From Humibacter sp049446075 (GTDB lineage: Bacteria > Actinomycetota > Actinomycetes > Actinomycetales > Microbacteriaceae): a stretch of DNA of 64,000 nt. Each line of letters starts with the position of its first letter. The first letter of the stretch is position 1. The position numbers were made by a program, and so were the translations under genes. The stretch is taken from contig NZ_JBMSEB010000001.1 in assembly GCF_049446075.1 (NCBI RefSeq), positions 1,054,001-1,118,000 of the forward strand, in the 5' to 3' direction. A model generated the notes under the pieces. It saw only the letters and a list, made by a program, of their open reading frames with translations. It was not told where the DNA came from and ran no database searches. Of the stretch, positions 1 to 7,897 are shown one piece after another.

Positions 1-517
1 ATTTCGGCAGGTCGCGGGTCAGGATGAGCTCCTTGTACGTCACGACGTTGTCGCTCAGCGTCACGCCTGGCAGCAGCCGTACCGTCGATCCCGTCGCGAT
101 GATCGCGTTGTCGAACGTGAGCTGCTCGGTTCCTCCGGCCGCGAGCGCGACGTCCATCGACTTCTGGCCGGTGAAGAATCCGTGCCCGTCGTACTGGGTG
201 ACCTTGTTCTTCCGCATCAGGAAGTTGACGCCCTTGGCCCGGGCATCCGCCACCTTGCGGCTGCGGTCCCAGCCCACTCCGTAGTCCGCGTGGATGTCGC
301 CGGAGATGCCGAACTCGGCTCCCTCGCGTGTGACGAGACCGAGTACCTCGGCGTTGCGGATCAGGGTCTTGGCCGGAACGCAGCCGATGTTGAGGCATAC
401 CCCGCCCCAGTACTGCTGCTCGACGATGGCCACCTGCAGACCCAACTGCGCGGCGCGCACCGCGGCGACGTAACCGCCGGGGCCGGCTCCGAGCACGACG
501 ACGTCGAAGTGGGGCAT
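1..517 (-). CDS. lpdA: Dihydrolipoyl dehydrogenase, N-terminal part (cut by window edge)
   Basis: Only the first 172 codons are present; the 3' end lies beyond base 1. The enzyme is the FAD-dependent E3 subunit that reoxidises dihydrolipoamide in pyruvate and 2-oxoglutarate dehydrogenase complexes, or in glycine cleavage. The FAD-binding Rossmann motif GAGPGG is at residues 10-15. The redox-active disulfide lies in CLNIGCVPAK with Cys41 and Cys46, the classic spacing for this family. The ATG at 517 is preceded by a strong AGGAGG ribosome-binding site. It follows rlmN by 32 nt on the same strand and may be co-transcribed. Which complex it serves cannot be told from this window. Confidence 0.93.
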   Translation of the reverse strand, partial: MPHFDVVVLGAGPGGYVAAVRAAQLGLQVAIVEQQYWGGVCLNIGCVPAKTLIRNAEVLGLVTREGAEFGISGDIHADYGVGWDRSRKVADARAKGVNFLMRKNKVTQYDGHGFFTGQKSMDVALAAGGTEQLTFDNAIIATGSTVRLLPGVTLSDNVVTYKELILTRDLPK

Positions 518-549
518 GGGATTCCTCCTGTGTGTGCTTGAGGGTTCTA

Positions 550-1794
550 CTATTCCGCAGCGGCCAACTGTCCGCAGGCGCCGTCGATCTCCTTGCCGCG
601 GGTGTCGCGGAGGGTGGTCGGAACTCCGGATGCCTCGAGCCGGCGCACGAACTCATCCGTGACATCCTGCTCGCTCGCGGTCCAGATCGAACCCGGCGTC
701 GGGTTGAGCGGGATGGGGTTGACGTGTACCCAGCCGCGGCCCCGCTCGTTGAGCTTCTGCGCTAGCAGATCGGCACGCCATGCGTGGTCGTTCATGTCTT
801 TGATGAGTGCGTACTCGATGGAGACGCGACGGCCCGTCTTCTCGAAGTAATAGCGGGCGGCATCCAGCGCCTCGTCGACCTTCCAACGCGAGTTCACCGG
901 GATGAGCTCGTCGCGCAGCCCGTCGTCCGGCGCGTGCAGCGAAAGGGCGAACGTGAGTGGGATGCCTTCATCCGCCAGCTTGCGGATGGCTGGCACCAGA
1001 CCGACCGACGACACCGTGATGCCACGTGCAGACATGCCCAGGCCGTCCGGCTGTGGGGCGAGCAGCGTGCGCACGGCGCTCATCAGGCGCTTGTAGTTGG
1101 CAAGCGGCTCCCCCATGCCCATGAAGACGATGTTGTGTACGCGCTCCGCTTGACCGGACGCGCGGTGGCCGAGTTCGCCGTCGGCGATTGCCCGGTTTGC
1201 GGCGACCACCTGGTCGACGATCTCGGCGGCCGAAAGGTTGCGCGTGAGTCCTGCCTGGCCCGTGGCGCAGAACGGGCAATTCATACCGCAACCGGCCTGC
1301 GACGAGATGCACAGCGTGATGCGTCCCGGGTAGCGCATGAGCACGGATTCCACGAGGGCTCCGTCGAAAAGCCGCCAGAGGAACTTGATGGTGCGCCCAT
1401 CGTCGGTGCGCAGCCGACGAACCTCCATGAGCAGCGGAGGCAGCAGAGTGGAGACGAGCTCTTCCCGGCCGGATGCCGGAAGGTCGGTCATGGCCGAGGC
1501 ATCCGTGGTGCAATGCGTGAAATAGTGCGTGGAAAGCTGCTTGGCGCGGAAGGCGGGCAGGCCGAGCTCTTCGACCTTCGCCTTGCGTTCCGCTGGGGTG
1601 AGGTCGGCGAGATGCGTCTCGGGCTGCTTGCGGCGAGGCGACGCGAACTGCAGCGCTGGGCGTCCGTCGGCCGCGAGCTGCTGCGTCCATCCCTCGGTCG
1701 TAGGCCGAACCTGGGGCCGTGACGTCGCCTCGGCATCGGCGCCGTCCGCACGCCCTGCGCCGCGCCCGGCCTGCCTGATCGTCGTCTCGCTCAC
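550..1794 (-). CDS. rlmN: 23S rRNA (adenine-2503-C2)- and tRNA A37 methyltransferase RlmN
   Basis: This radical-SAM enzyme methylates C2 of A2503 in 23S rRNA and, in characterised members, A37 of some tRNAs. The 414-residue product has the 4Fe-4S cluster motif CxxxCxxC at Cys169, Cys173 and Cys176 (CGMNCPFC) and the C-terminal methyl-carrying cysteine at about 407 (GACGQL). The first 50 residues are a poorly conserved Arg/Ala-rich extension. The start is GTG at 1794. A weak -10-like CACAAT lies 6 nt upstream on the minus strand and there is no Shine-Dalgarno sequence, so a leaderless message is likely. The family assignment is firm. Confidence 0.96.
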   Translation of the reverse strand: MSETTIRQAGRGAGRADGADAEATSRPQVRPTTEGWTQQLAADGRPALQFASPRRKQPETHLADLTPAERKAKVEELGLPAFRAKQLSTHYFTHCTTDASAMTDLPASGREELVSTLLPPLLMEVRRLRTDDGRTIKFLWRLFDGALVESVLMRYPGRITLCISSQAGCGMNCPFCATGQAGLTRNLSAAEIVDQVVAANRAIADGELGHRASGQAERVHNIVFMGMGEPLANYKRLMSAVRTLLAPQPDGLGMSARGITVSSVGLVPAIRKLADEGIPLTFALSLHAPDDGLRDELIPVNSRWKVDEALDAARYYFEKTGRRVSIEYALIKDMNDHAWRADLLAQKLNERGRGWVHVNPIPLNPTPGSIWTASEQDVTDEFVRRLEASGVPTTLRDTRGKEIDGACGQLAAAE

Positions 1795-1872
1795 CGATCA
1801 ATTGTGTCAGGCCGCCGCTGGGCGTTCACCGCCACTGCCCGTCCGAACCCTGTCGGTGGTACAGCTTGATGC

Positions 1873-2214
1873 ATGCCTGAGACGAACGAGCGCGTCACGC
1901 GCACCGTGGAGTTGGACGTCACCCTTCCGGTGGCCGAGCCGGTGGGCAGAGTCGAGGTGCGACGCATCCGCATGCTCGCCGGCACACCAGCGGGTGCCCA
2001 TGTGCACAACGGTCCCGTCTTCGGAACCATTCTGAGCGGCCGCGTGCGGTACGCGTTCGCAGGCGGAGCAGAGAGCATCCTCGGGCCGGGCGACGTGTTC
2101 TACGAGCCGCAAGACGTTCGCATCGACCATTTCGACGCGCTCGAAGACGCCGTCGAATTCATCGGAGTGTTCCCGCTGCAACCCGGCCAAGACGCCGCGA
2201 TGTCGCCCGCCTGA
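1873..2214 (+). CDS. Small cupin-domain protein
   Basis: A 113-residue protein forming one cupin barrel. The first cupin motif is around residues 40-60 (GAHVHNGPVFGTILSG) and the second around 70-85 (GPGDVFYEP), giving a typical small metal-binding or sugar-binding beta-barrel. Proteins of this size often sense or bind small ligands, or act as simple isomerases or dioxygenases; the sequence gives no substrate. It lies between rlmN and gntK on the opposite strand to both and has no obvious partner. The ATG at 1873 has no Shine-Dalgarno sequence. The function is unknown beyond the fold. Confidence 0.8.
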   Translation: MPETNERVTRTVELDVTLPVAEPVGRVEVRRIRMLAGTPAGAHVHNGPVFGTILSGRVRYAFAGGAESILGPGDVFYEPQDVRIDHFDALEDAVEFIGVFPLQPGQDAAMSPA

Positions 2215-2230
2215 ACCTAGTTCGTCTGAA

Positions 2231-2286
2231 GCTCGTTCGACTGCTGCTCGTTCGACTGCTGCTCGTTCGACTGCTGCTCGGTCGCG
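2231..2286. repeat. Three perfect 15-bp tandem repeats plus a partial fourth
   Basis: The unit GCTCGTTCGACTGCT occurs at 2231-2245, 2246-2260 and 2261-2275, followed by a decayed partial copy (GCTCGGTCGCG). It sits just after the cupin stop codon and before the convergent end of gntK, outside any supported gene. No coding role is visible. Confidence 0.9.
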
Positions 2287-2311
2287 TGACACTCGGTGCC
2301 GGGCCCGACGC

Positions 2312-2857
2312 TCAGGGCGCCTGGCGCTCCTCGCCGACGTCGGCCGCAAGCGCGGCACGGATGTCTGCCACGGTCTGCCCGACGGACCCGTCCGAGCGGA
2401 ACACCGCACCGAACTCGTCTGGTCCGAGTGGCTCGAGCGCCGCGAGCTGGGAGCCCAGGAGCCCGGCCGGCATGTACTCGTGCACCCGCACGGCCAGCCG
2501 CTGCTGAAGCGTGTCCGGCTCCGGATCGAGGTGAGCGAAGAAGGTGTCAGGCGCATACTCCCTGAGCAGGTCGCGGTAGCGGCGCTTGAGGGCGCTGCAT
2601 GCCACGATGACGCCGTCGCCCACGGCGAGGCGCTCGCCGATGGTGCGCAGCCACGGCTCCCTGTCCGCGTCGGTCAATGGGATGCCCGCGCGCATCTTCT
2701 CCTTGTTGGCGGCCGGATGCAGGTCGTCGCCGTCGATGAAGACGCGCCCAGAGGCATCCGCGAGGGCATCGCCCACGACCGTCTTGCCCGCGCCGGATAC
2801 CCCCATGAGGACTATGGCGGGCAGCTGGGCGGGAGGCACGACGGTCATGCTCCCCAT
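2312..2857 (-). CDS. gntK: Gluconokinase, GntK/IdnK family
   Basis: The enzyme phosphorylates D-gluconate to 6-phosphogluconate with ATP. The 181-residue protein has the P-loop GVSGAGKT at residues 19-26, then the family's DGDDLHP motif near 40-46 and the ACSALKRRYRDLLR segment in the middle, and matches the usual single-domain length. It is divergent from gnd (gap 138 bp), which uses its product, so the pair forms a gluconate-to-ribulose-5-phosphate route. No gluconate permease or GntR regulator is in the window. A second possible start is the ATG nine bases downstream. Confidence 0.94.
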   Translation of the reverse strand: MGSMTVVPPAQLPAIVLMGVSGAGKTVVGDALADASGRVFIDGDDLHPAANKEKMRAGIPLTDADREPWLRTIGERLAVGDGVIVACSALKRRYRDLLREYAPDTFFAHLDPEPDTLQQRLAVRVHEYMPAGLLGSQLAALEPLGPDEFGAVFRSDGSVGQTVADIRAALAADVGEERQAP

Positions 2858-2897
2858 TCTTCCGGATGTCGCGCTGTGCGGGCGGCCCCCGACACGA

Positions 2898-2922
2898 AGG
2901 GGAATGCAGGGTCCCCTAGAGT
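2898..2922 (+). promoter_or_regulatory. gnd promoter region with inverted repeat
   Basis: A -10-like TAGAGT is at 2917-2922. The inverted repeat AGGGGA (2898-2903) / TCCCCT (2912-2917) ends on the -10 box, where a repressor could block polymerase. A small hairpin, GGTGG-GATA-CCACC, follows in the 5' leader at 2934-2947. Both are read by eye. Confidence 0.45.
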
Positions 2923-2995
2923 GGAAACCCCTGGGTGGGATACCACCTCAGGTGACGCTCCCCGAGTTCAGCCCCGTCTTTCTAGGAGAAGTGCC

Positions 2996-4465
2996 GTGCC
3001 AGAAGTGTCGAATACGGTGAAGTCCGTTGCGAACATCGGTGTTGTCGGGCTGGCGGTGATGGGCTCGAACCTCGCCCGCAACCTCGCCAGCCGCGAGGGC
3101 AACACCGTGGCGATCTTCAACCGTTCGTACGAGAAGACCCAGACACTGCGCGACGAACATCCGGAGGCGGGATTCCTTCCGGCGTCCAGCTATGAGGAGT
3201 TCGCCGCGACGCTGTCCAAGCCCCGCACCGCGATCATCATGGTGCAGGCCGGACGCGGCACGGACGCGGTCATCGACGAGCTCGTCAAGGTGTTCGAGCC
3301 CGGCGACATCATCGTCGACGGCGGCAACGCGCTGTTCACCGACACCATCCGCCGGGAGAAGGCGGTGCGGGAGACGGGCATCAATTTCGTCGGCGCCGGC
3401 ATCTCCGGCGGCGAAGAGGGCGCACTGAACGGTCCGTCGATCATGCCTGGCGGCTCTGACGAGTCGTGGGTCACGCTCGGGCCGATCCTGCGCTCCATCG
3501 CGGCAGTGGCGGAGGGCGAGCCGTGTGTGACGCACGTCGGGCACGACGGGGCTGGGCACTTCGTGAAGATGGTGCACAACGGCATCGAGTACGCCGACAT
3601 GCAGCTCATCGCCGAGGCGTACGACCTCATCCGCCGCGGAACCGGCAAGAGCCCTTCCGAGATCGCCGACATCTTCGCCGAATGGAACAAGGGCGAGCTG
3701 GAGAGCTACCTCATCGAGATCACGGCCGAGGTGCTCAGGCAGGTCGACGCCGAGACCGGAAAGCCGCTCGTCGACGTCATCCTCGACCAGGCTGGCGCCA
3801 AGGGCACCGGCGCATGGACCGTGCAGACCGCGCTCGATCTGGGTATCCCGGTCTCCGGTATCGCCGAGGCCGTGTTCGCGCGGTCGCTCTCGAGCAAGCC
3901 GGAGCAGCGGAAGGCGGCATCCGACCTCCCGGGCCCCAGCGCGCAGTGGCACGTGGAGGACGCCGACGCTTTCGTCGAAGATGTGCGACAGGCGCTCTAC
4001 GCGTCGAAGATCATCGCCTACTCGCAAGGCTTCGACGAGATCGTCGCAGGCGCCGAGCAGTACGGCTGGGACATCAAGAAGGGCGACATCGCCGCCATCT
4101 GGCGCGGGGGCTGCATCATCCGTGCGCAGTTCCTGAACCGCATCACCGAGGCGTACGCCGACGACCCTTCGCTTGTCGCTCTGCTCACCGCGCCGTACTT
4201 CAAGGACGCCCTCGAGCGCACCCAGGAGTCCTGGCGCCGCGTGGTGGTTGCCGCAGCACAGGGTGGCATCCCCTCCCCCGCGTTCGGCTCGAGCCTTGCG
4301 TACTACGACGGTCTGCGGGCCGACCGACTGCCCGCGGCGCTCGTTCAGGGTCAGCGCGACTTCTTCGGAGCCCACACGTACAAGCGCGTCGACAAGGACG
4401 GCGTGTTCCACACGCTGTGGTCGGGCGACCGCTCCGAGATCGAGGCCGCGCCGTCGTCGCACTGA
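2996..4465 (+). CDS. gnd: 6-phosphogluconate dehydrogenase, decarboxylating
   Basis: It converts 6-phosphogluconate to ribulose 5-phosphate and CO2 with NADP+, in the oxidative pentose phosphate pathway. The GTG start at 2996 was chosen because AGGAGA lies 6 nt upstream and the next residues lead directly into the nucleotide-binding motif GLAVMGSNLARN. The 489-residue length is that of the homodimeric enzyme. Substrate and catalytic motifs are present: GISGGEEGA near residue 135 and KMVHNGIEY with the catalytic lysine. The long helical C-terminal domain is complete and ends in the normal way. It is paired with divergent gntK. Confidence 0.97.
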   Translation: MPEVSNTVKSVANIGVVGLAVMGSNLARNLASREGNTVAIFNRSYEKTQTLRDEHPEAGFLPASSYEEFAATLSKPRTAIIMVQAGRGTDAVIDELVKVFEPGDIIVDGGNALFTDTIRREKAVRETGINFVGAGISGGEEGALNGPSIMPGGSDESWVTLGPILRSIAAVAEGEPCVTHVGHDGAGHFVKMVHNGIEYADMQLIAEAYDLIRRGTGKSPSEIADIFAEWNKGELESYLIEITAEVLRQVDAETGKPLVDVILDQAGAKGTGAWTVQTALDLGIPVSGIAEAVFARSLSSKPEQRKAASDLPGPSAQWHVEDADAFVEDVRQALYASKIIAYSQGFDEIVAGAEQYGWDIKKGDIAAIWRGGCIIRAQFLNRITEAYADDPSLVALLTAPYFKDALERTQESWRRVVVAAAQGGIPSPAFGSSLAYYDGLRADRLPAALVQGQRDFFGAHTYKRVDKDGVFHTLWSGDRSEIEAAPSSH

Positions 4466-4468
4466 TCA

Positions 4469-4555
4469 CCTGCTGAGCGCTCAACAGGTCAGCGCTCGTC
4501 CGCGGTCAGCGCTCGCGTTCTCGCCCCCTGTCTCGATGGGACAGGGGGCGAACGC
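4469..4555. terminator. Bidirectional terminator between gnd and the MFS gene
   Basis: CGCCCCCTGTC (4522-4532) and GACAGGGGGCG (4540-4550) form a perfect 11-bp stem with a 7-nt loop. Flanking CGCGTT/AACGCG extends it with a 2-nt bulge. A second imperfect palindrome, CCTGCTGAGC/GCTCAACAGG, is at 4469-4488 just after gnd. The two genes converge here. Confidence 0.8.
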
Positions 4556-4557
4556 GT

Positions 4558-6042
4558 TCAAAGGCTGGCTTCGGCCACAGCCTCGGCCGCTTCCGCAGCC
4601 CGTGCTGCTCCAGGCGTTCGCACGAAGAACGCGGCCACCACTGCGGCGAGCGAGAGCACAGCTCCCACGGTGAACGCGAGGGCGATACCGGATGCCGTGG
4701 CATCCCGCACACTTGAGCCCGCGTCACGCAGAGCGCCGCTGCGCACCGACATCACCGCGACGAATAGTGCAGTGCCCGCTGCACCCGCGACCTGCTGCAC
4801 GGTGCCGATGATGGCGCTGCCGTGCGAGTAGAAGCGCTCGGGAACTGCGCCGAGACCGGCCGTGAAGAGCGGCGTGAACAAGAACGCCAGCCCAACGCTC
4901 AACACGATGTGCGCGCCGAGCAGGTACCAGGGCGAGGTGTGCGCGCCGACGAAGGCGAGCATCCAGAGCGCCGCGCTCACGGCAACCGCTCCCGGAACCA
5001 GTAGCCGCGCAGCCCCGAACCGGTCGTACAGCCTGCCGACTAGCGGCGCGAGCAATCCCATGATGAGGCCGCCGGGCAGCAGGAGCAGTCCGATGAACAG
5101 CGGGTCGAGCCCGAGAACCTGCTGCATGAAGATAGGCAGCAGGATGATGGTGCCCAGCAGCGCCGCCATGCTCACGGCCATCAAGACGATCGACACCGAG
5201 AACACGGAAGAGCCGAACGTGCGCAGATCGAGCAGCGCTCGGTCACGTCTTTGCAGCATGAGCTGCCGCGTCACGAACGCGAGCAGCGCGATGCCGCCGA
5301 TGACGAACGCGATCACCATCAGAGCAGCGCCGTCCGTCGCGCCCTGCTCCGTCGCGCCGATACGACTGAGGCCGTACACCAGGCCGCCGAAGCCGAACAC
5401 AGAGAGCACGACCGAGAGAACGTCGATCGGCACCTGCGCGGGCGTCGAGACGTTCCGCACCCGCCACGCCCCGACGAGCAGCATCGCCACCGCGATGGGC
5501 AACACGAACCAGAAGATCCACCGCCAGGCGAGCACGCTGAGGATGACGCCGGCGATCGTCGGACCGATGGCAGGCGCGACGGAGATGACGATCGAGACGT
5601 TGCCCATCGTGCGTCCACGCCTCGACGGCACGACGACCGTCATGATCGTCGTCATCAAGAGCGGCATCATGATCGCCGTGCCCGACGCCTGAACGACCCT
5701 CGCAGCCAGCAGCACTCCGAACATGGGTGCCGTCGCTGCGATGAGCGTTCCGGCGCTGAAGAGCGTCATGGCCGCGATGAACATAGCCCTGGTGCTGAAG
5801 CGCTGCAGCAGAATGCCCGTGATCGGAATGACGATCGCGAGCGTGAGCATGAAGGCGGTGGTGAGCCACTGACCAGCGCGTGCATCCACGTGGAAGTCGC
5901 GCATGATGTCGGTGATCGCCACCGACATGATCGTTTCGTTGAGGATGACGACGAACGTCGCCACGAGCAGGAGCCAGAGCACCCGGGAGTCGCGCTGAGT
6001 CGTGTCGCCGGAGCCTCCGACGACTGCGGGCTGTGCGGTCAT
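4558..6042 (-). CDS. MFS multidrug exporter, DHA2 (EmrB/QacA-like)
   Basis: A 494-residue polytopic membrane protein of the major facilitator superfamily. About 14 hydrophobic segments run from VLWLLLVATFVVILNETIM near residue 20 to the last before the C-terminal tail. The first helix carries the LNETIMSVAI pattern typical of DHA2 proton-coupled drug exporters. The ATG at 6042 was preferred over upstream codons because the family motif begins 20 residues later and a TACGCT -10 box lies 6 nt upstream. It converges on gnd and is divergent from the DUF202 pair. The substrate is unknown. Confidence 0.88.
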   Translation of the reverse strand: MTAQPAVVGGSGDTTQRDSRVLWLLLVATFVVILNETIMSVAITDIMRDFHVDARAGQWLTTAFMLTLAIVIPITGILLQRFSTRAMFIAAMTLFSAGTLIAATAPMFGVLLAARVVQASGTAIMMPLLMTTIMTVVVPSRRGRTMGNVSIVISVAPAIGPTIAGVILSVLAWRWIFWFVLPIAVAMLLVGAWRVRNVSTPAQVPIDVLSVVLSVFGFGGLVYGLSRIGATEQGATDGAALMVIAFVIGGIALLAFVTRQLMLQRRDRALLDLRTFGSSVFSVSIVLMAVSMAALLGTIILLPIFMQQVLGLDPLFIGLLLLPGGLIMGLLAPLVGRLYDRFGAARLLVPGAVAVSAALWMLAFVGAHTSPWYLLGAHIVLSVGLAFLFTPLFTAGLGAVPERFYSHGSAIIGTVQQVAGAAGTALFVAVMSVRSGALRDAGSSVRDATASGIALAFTVGAVLSLAAVVAAFFVRTPGAARAAEAAEAVAEASL

Positions 6043-6048
6043 CGCGCC

Positions 6049-6054
6049 AGCGTA
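6049..6054 (-). promoter_or_regulatory. -10 box of the MFS gene, leaderless
   Basis: TACGCT on the minus strand, 6 nt before the ATG at 6042, so transcription would start at the start codon. Confidence 0.5.
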
Positions 6055-6117
6055 GCGAGCACGTGCGACATTCGCCGGTTCGATACCCTTTCCTCGTGCT
6101 GCAACCGAGGCGACTAC

Positions 6118-6477
6118 ATGCGTGAACCCAAATGGCGTGAGACCGGCGAAGACCCCGACTACCGCTTCTCGCTCGCCAATGAGCGCACGTTCCTCGCCTG
6201 GATCCGCACAGCACTCGCGATCCTCGCCGGCGCCGTTCTCCTCGAAGAGTTCTCCGCCAAGATCGGCCCGCACTGGGTCATGGTCGTGCTTTCCGTCGTG
6301 CTCGGCGCACTGTCGGCCGCACTCGCGGTCATCGCCTACCTGCGCTGGCGCGGCAACGAGATCGCCATGCGCCAGGGGCGACGACTGCCGTTGACCGTGG
6401 CCGTGCCGCTCATCGCCGCGGTCGTGCTCGCGGTCGCCGCCGTTCTCACCGTGCTCATCGCCGTCTACGGACGATGA
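6118..6477 (+). CDS. YidH/DUF202 family inner-membrane protein
   Basis: A 119-residue protein with a charged N-terminus containing the DUF202 signature (DYRFSLANERTFLAWIRTALA, residues about 13-33) and three predicted membrane helices. E. coli YidH is the closest named relative; the biochemical role of the family is not known. GAGGCG before the ATG at 6118 can serve as ribosome-binding site. Its stop codon overlaps the next start (ATGA), so it is translationally coupled to a second DUF202 protein. DUF202 tandem pairs are common, suggesting that the two products work together. Confidence 0.86.
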   Translation: MREPKWRETGEDPDYRFSLANERTFLAWIRTALAILAGAVLLEEFSAKIGPHWVMVVLSVVLGALSAALAVIAYLRWRGNEIAMRQGRRLPLTVAVPLIAAVVLAVAAVLTVLIAVYGR

Positions 6478-6812
6478 CCGCCACCTCTGCGCGCGACCCC
6501 GGACTGCAGGGCGAGCGCACCGCGTTGTCCTGGTCGCGCACGTGCCTCGCGCTGGCGGTCAACGGTCTGCTCGCGCTGCGCAACGGTTGGGCCAGTGGCA
6601 CCGTTGTGCTCACGGTGACGGGCGTCGTTCTGCTGCTCGTGGCATCCGCGTTCGTGGTCTACGGCAACCTGCGCGGCCGAGCGCTTGCCGGCAACGGACG
6701 GCATCACGACCGGCCTCCCCAGGCAGCGCCCGCCGTGCCGTTCGCGCTCCTGGCGCTCGCCACCCTTCTGGCCTGCGCGACGGGAATCGCCTCGATCCTC
6801 ATCGACCGCTAG
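6474..6812 (+). CDS. Second DUF202 membrane protein, coupled to the first
   Basis: A 112-residue protein with the DUF202 pattern GLQGERTALSWSRTCLALAVN at its N-terminus and three hydrophobic helices, the last ending ATGIASILIDR. It overlaps the preceding YidH-like gene by 4 nt, the usual arrangement for such pairs (YidH plus YidG-like). A weak inverted repeat GCGGGC/GCCCGC (6812-6836) follows, before the convergent prs gene. The function is unknown; a membrane heteromer is a reasonable guess. Confidence 0.85.
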   Translation: MTATSARDPGLQGERTALSWSRTCLALAVNGLLALRNGWASGTVVLTVTGVVLLLVASAFVVYGNLRGRALAGNGRHHDRPPQAAPAVPFALLALATLLACATGIASILIDR

Positions 6813-6862
6813 CGGGCATCCGCCGCCTCTGCCCGCCCGCCGCAGGTGTGAAGCTCCGCGAT

Positions 6863-7897
6863 CTATGCGGCGCCGTCGAACATCGAGGTGACCGAGCCGT
6901 CCTCGAAGACCTCGTGGATCGCGCGCGCTAGGAGCGGCGCGATCGGCAGCACGGTGAGTCCCGGGAATCGCTTGCCTGCTGCCACCGGGATGGTGTCGGT
7001 CACGACGACCTCGTCGATCGAGGCATCCTGCAGACGCTCGGTGGCCGGGTCGCTGAACACGGCATGCGTCGCAGCCACGATGACACGCTCCGCTCCGTTC
7101 GCCTTGAGCGCCTGAGCTGCCTTGACGATGGTGCCGCCGGTGTCGATCATGTCGTCGACCAGCAGGCACACCCTGCCGCTGACCTGACCGACGATCTCGT
7201 TCACGGTGACCTGATTGGCCACGTTCGGATCACGTCGCTTGTGGATGATGGCCAGCGGCGCGCCCAGGCTGTCCGACCACTGGTCGGCGACGCGCACGCG
7301 CCCGGTGTCTGGCGACACCACGGTCAGCTGTTCCCTGTCTCGCGGCGAGAGCGTGCGCTTGAAGTACTCGAGCAGCACTGGCTTGGCGAACAGGTGGTCG
7401 ACCGGGCCGTCGAAGAAGCCCTGAATCTGCGCGGCATGCAGATCCACGCTCATCACGCGGTCCGCCCCCGCGGTCTTCAGCAGATCGGCCACGAGCCTGG
7501 CGCTGATCGGCTCGCGACCCCTGCCCTTCTTGTCCTGTCGCGAATACGGATAGTAAGGGGCGACCACGGTGATGCGCTTCGCGGAGGCGCGCTTGGCGGC
7601 ATCCAGCATGATGAGCAGCTCCATGAGCCACTCGTTGACCGGGGGGCCGAACGACTGGATGAGGAACACGTCGCAGCCACGGATCGAGACCTCGAACCTC
7701 GTCAGGATCTCGCCGGATGCGAAGGTGCGGTACTCGGTCGGCACGATCTGGGTGCCGAGTGCCTCGGCGACCTCGTGGGCGAGGTCCAGGTGGGAACGGC
7801 CCGCCGCCACCACGAGCCGCTTCTTGGTCTTGGCGACGATACCAGGAGCTATGCCGCGTTCCCGATCGAGATCAACCGTCTTGTCTTTGCGAGCCAT
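6863..7897 (-). CDS. prs: Ribose-phosphate pyrophosphokinase (PRPP synthetase)
   Basis: It makes 5-phosphoribosyl-1-pyrophosphate from ribose 5-phosphate and ATP for nucleotide, histidine and tryptophan synthesis. The 344-residue product carries the PRPP synthetase signature around DLHAAQIQGFFDG and the PRPP-binding loop DDMIDTGGTI. The Mg/ATP region YYPYSRQDKKGRGREPIS is complete. The ATG at 7897 lies inside the 3' end of glmU: the two overlap by 26 nt, and an AGGAAG ribosome-binding site is within glmU. A roughly 25-residue charged N-terminal extension precedes the conserved domain. glmU-prs is a standard actinobacterial pair. Confidence 0.96.
   Translation of the reverse strand: MARKDKTVDLDRERGIAPGIVAKTKKRLVVAAGRSHLDLAHEVAEALGTQIVPTEYRTFASGEILTRFEVSIRGCDVFLIQSFGPPVNEWLMELLIMLDAAKRASAKRITVVAPYYPYSRQDKKGRGREPISARLVADLLKTAGADRVMSVDLHAAQIQGFFDGPVDHLFAKPVLLEYFKRTLSPRDREQLTVVSPDTGRVRVADQWSDSLGAPLAIIHKRRDPNVANQVTVNEIVGQVSGRVCLLVDDMIDTGGTIVKAAQALKANGAERVIVAATHAVFSDPATERLQDASIDEVVVTDTIPVAAGKRFPGLTVLPIAPLLARAIHEVFEDGSVTSMFDGAA

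Noticed and set aside
784..1722. Long plus-strand ORF over rlmN, and similar long shadows over gnd (2948-4462 minus, 3466-4476 plus) and cysD/cysN (20153-21748 minus)
   Set aside because: All are antisense or out-of-frame readings of well-supported genes in high-GC DNA, with Arg/Ala/His-rich composition and no family motif.
2231..2286. CRISPR-like array
   Set aside because: Repeats are contiguous 15-mers without spacers and there are no cas genes.
2933..2948. Fragment of 23S rRNA or a riboswitch before gnd (GGTGGGATACCACC)
   Set aside because: Only a short hairpin; the surrounding sequence matches no rRNA or riboswitch core that I can recognise.
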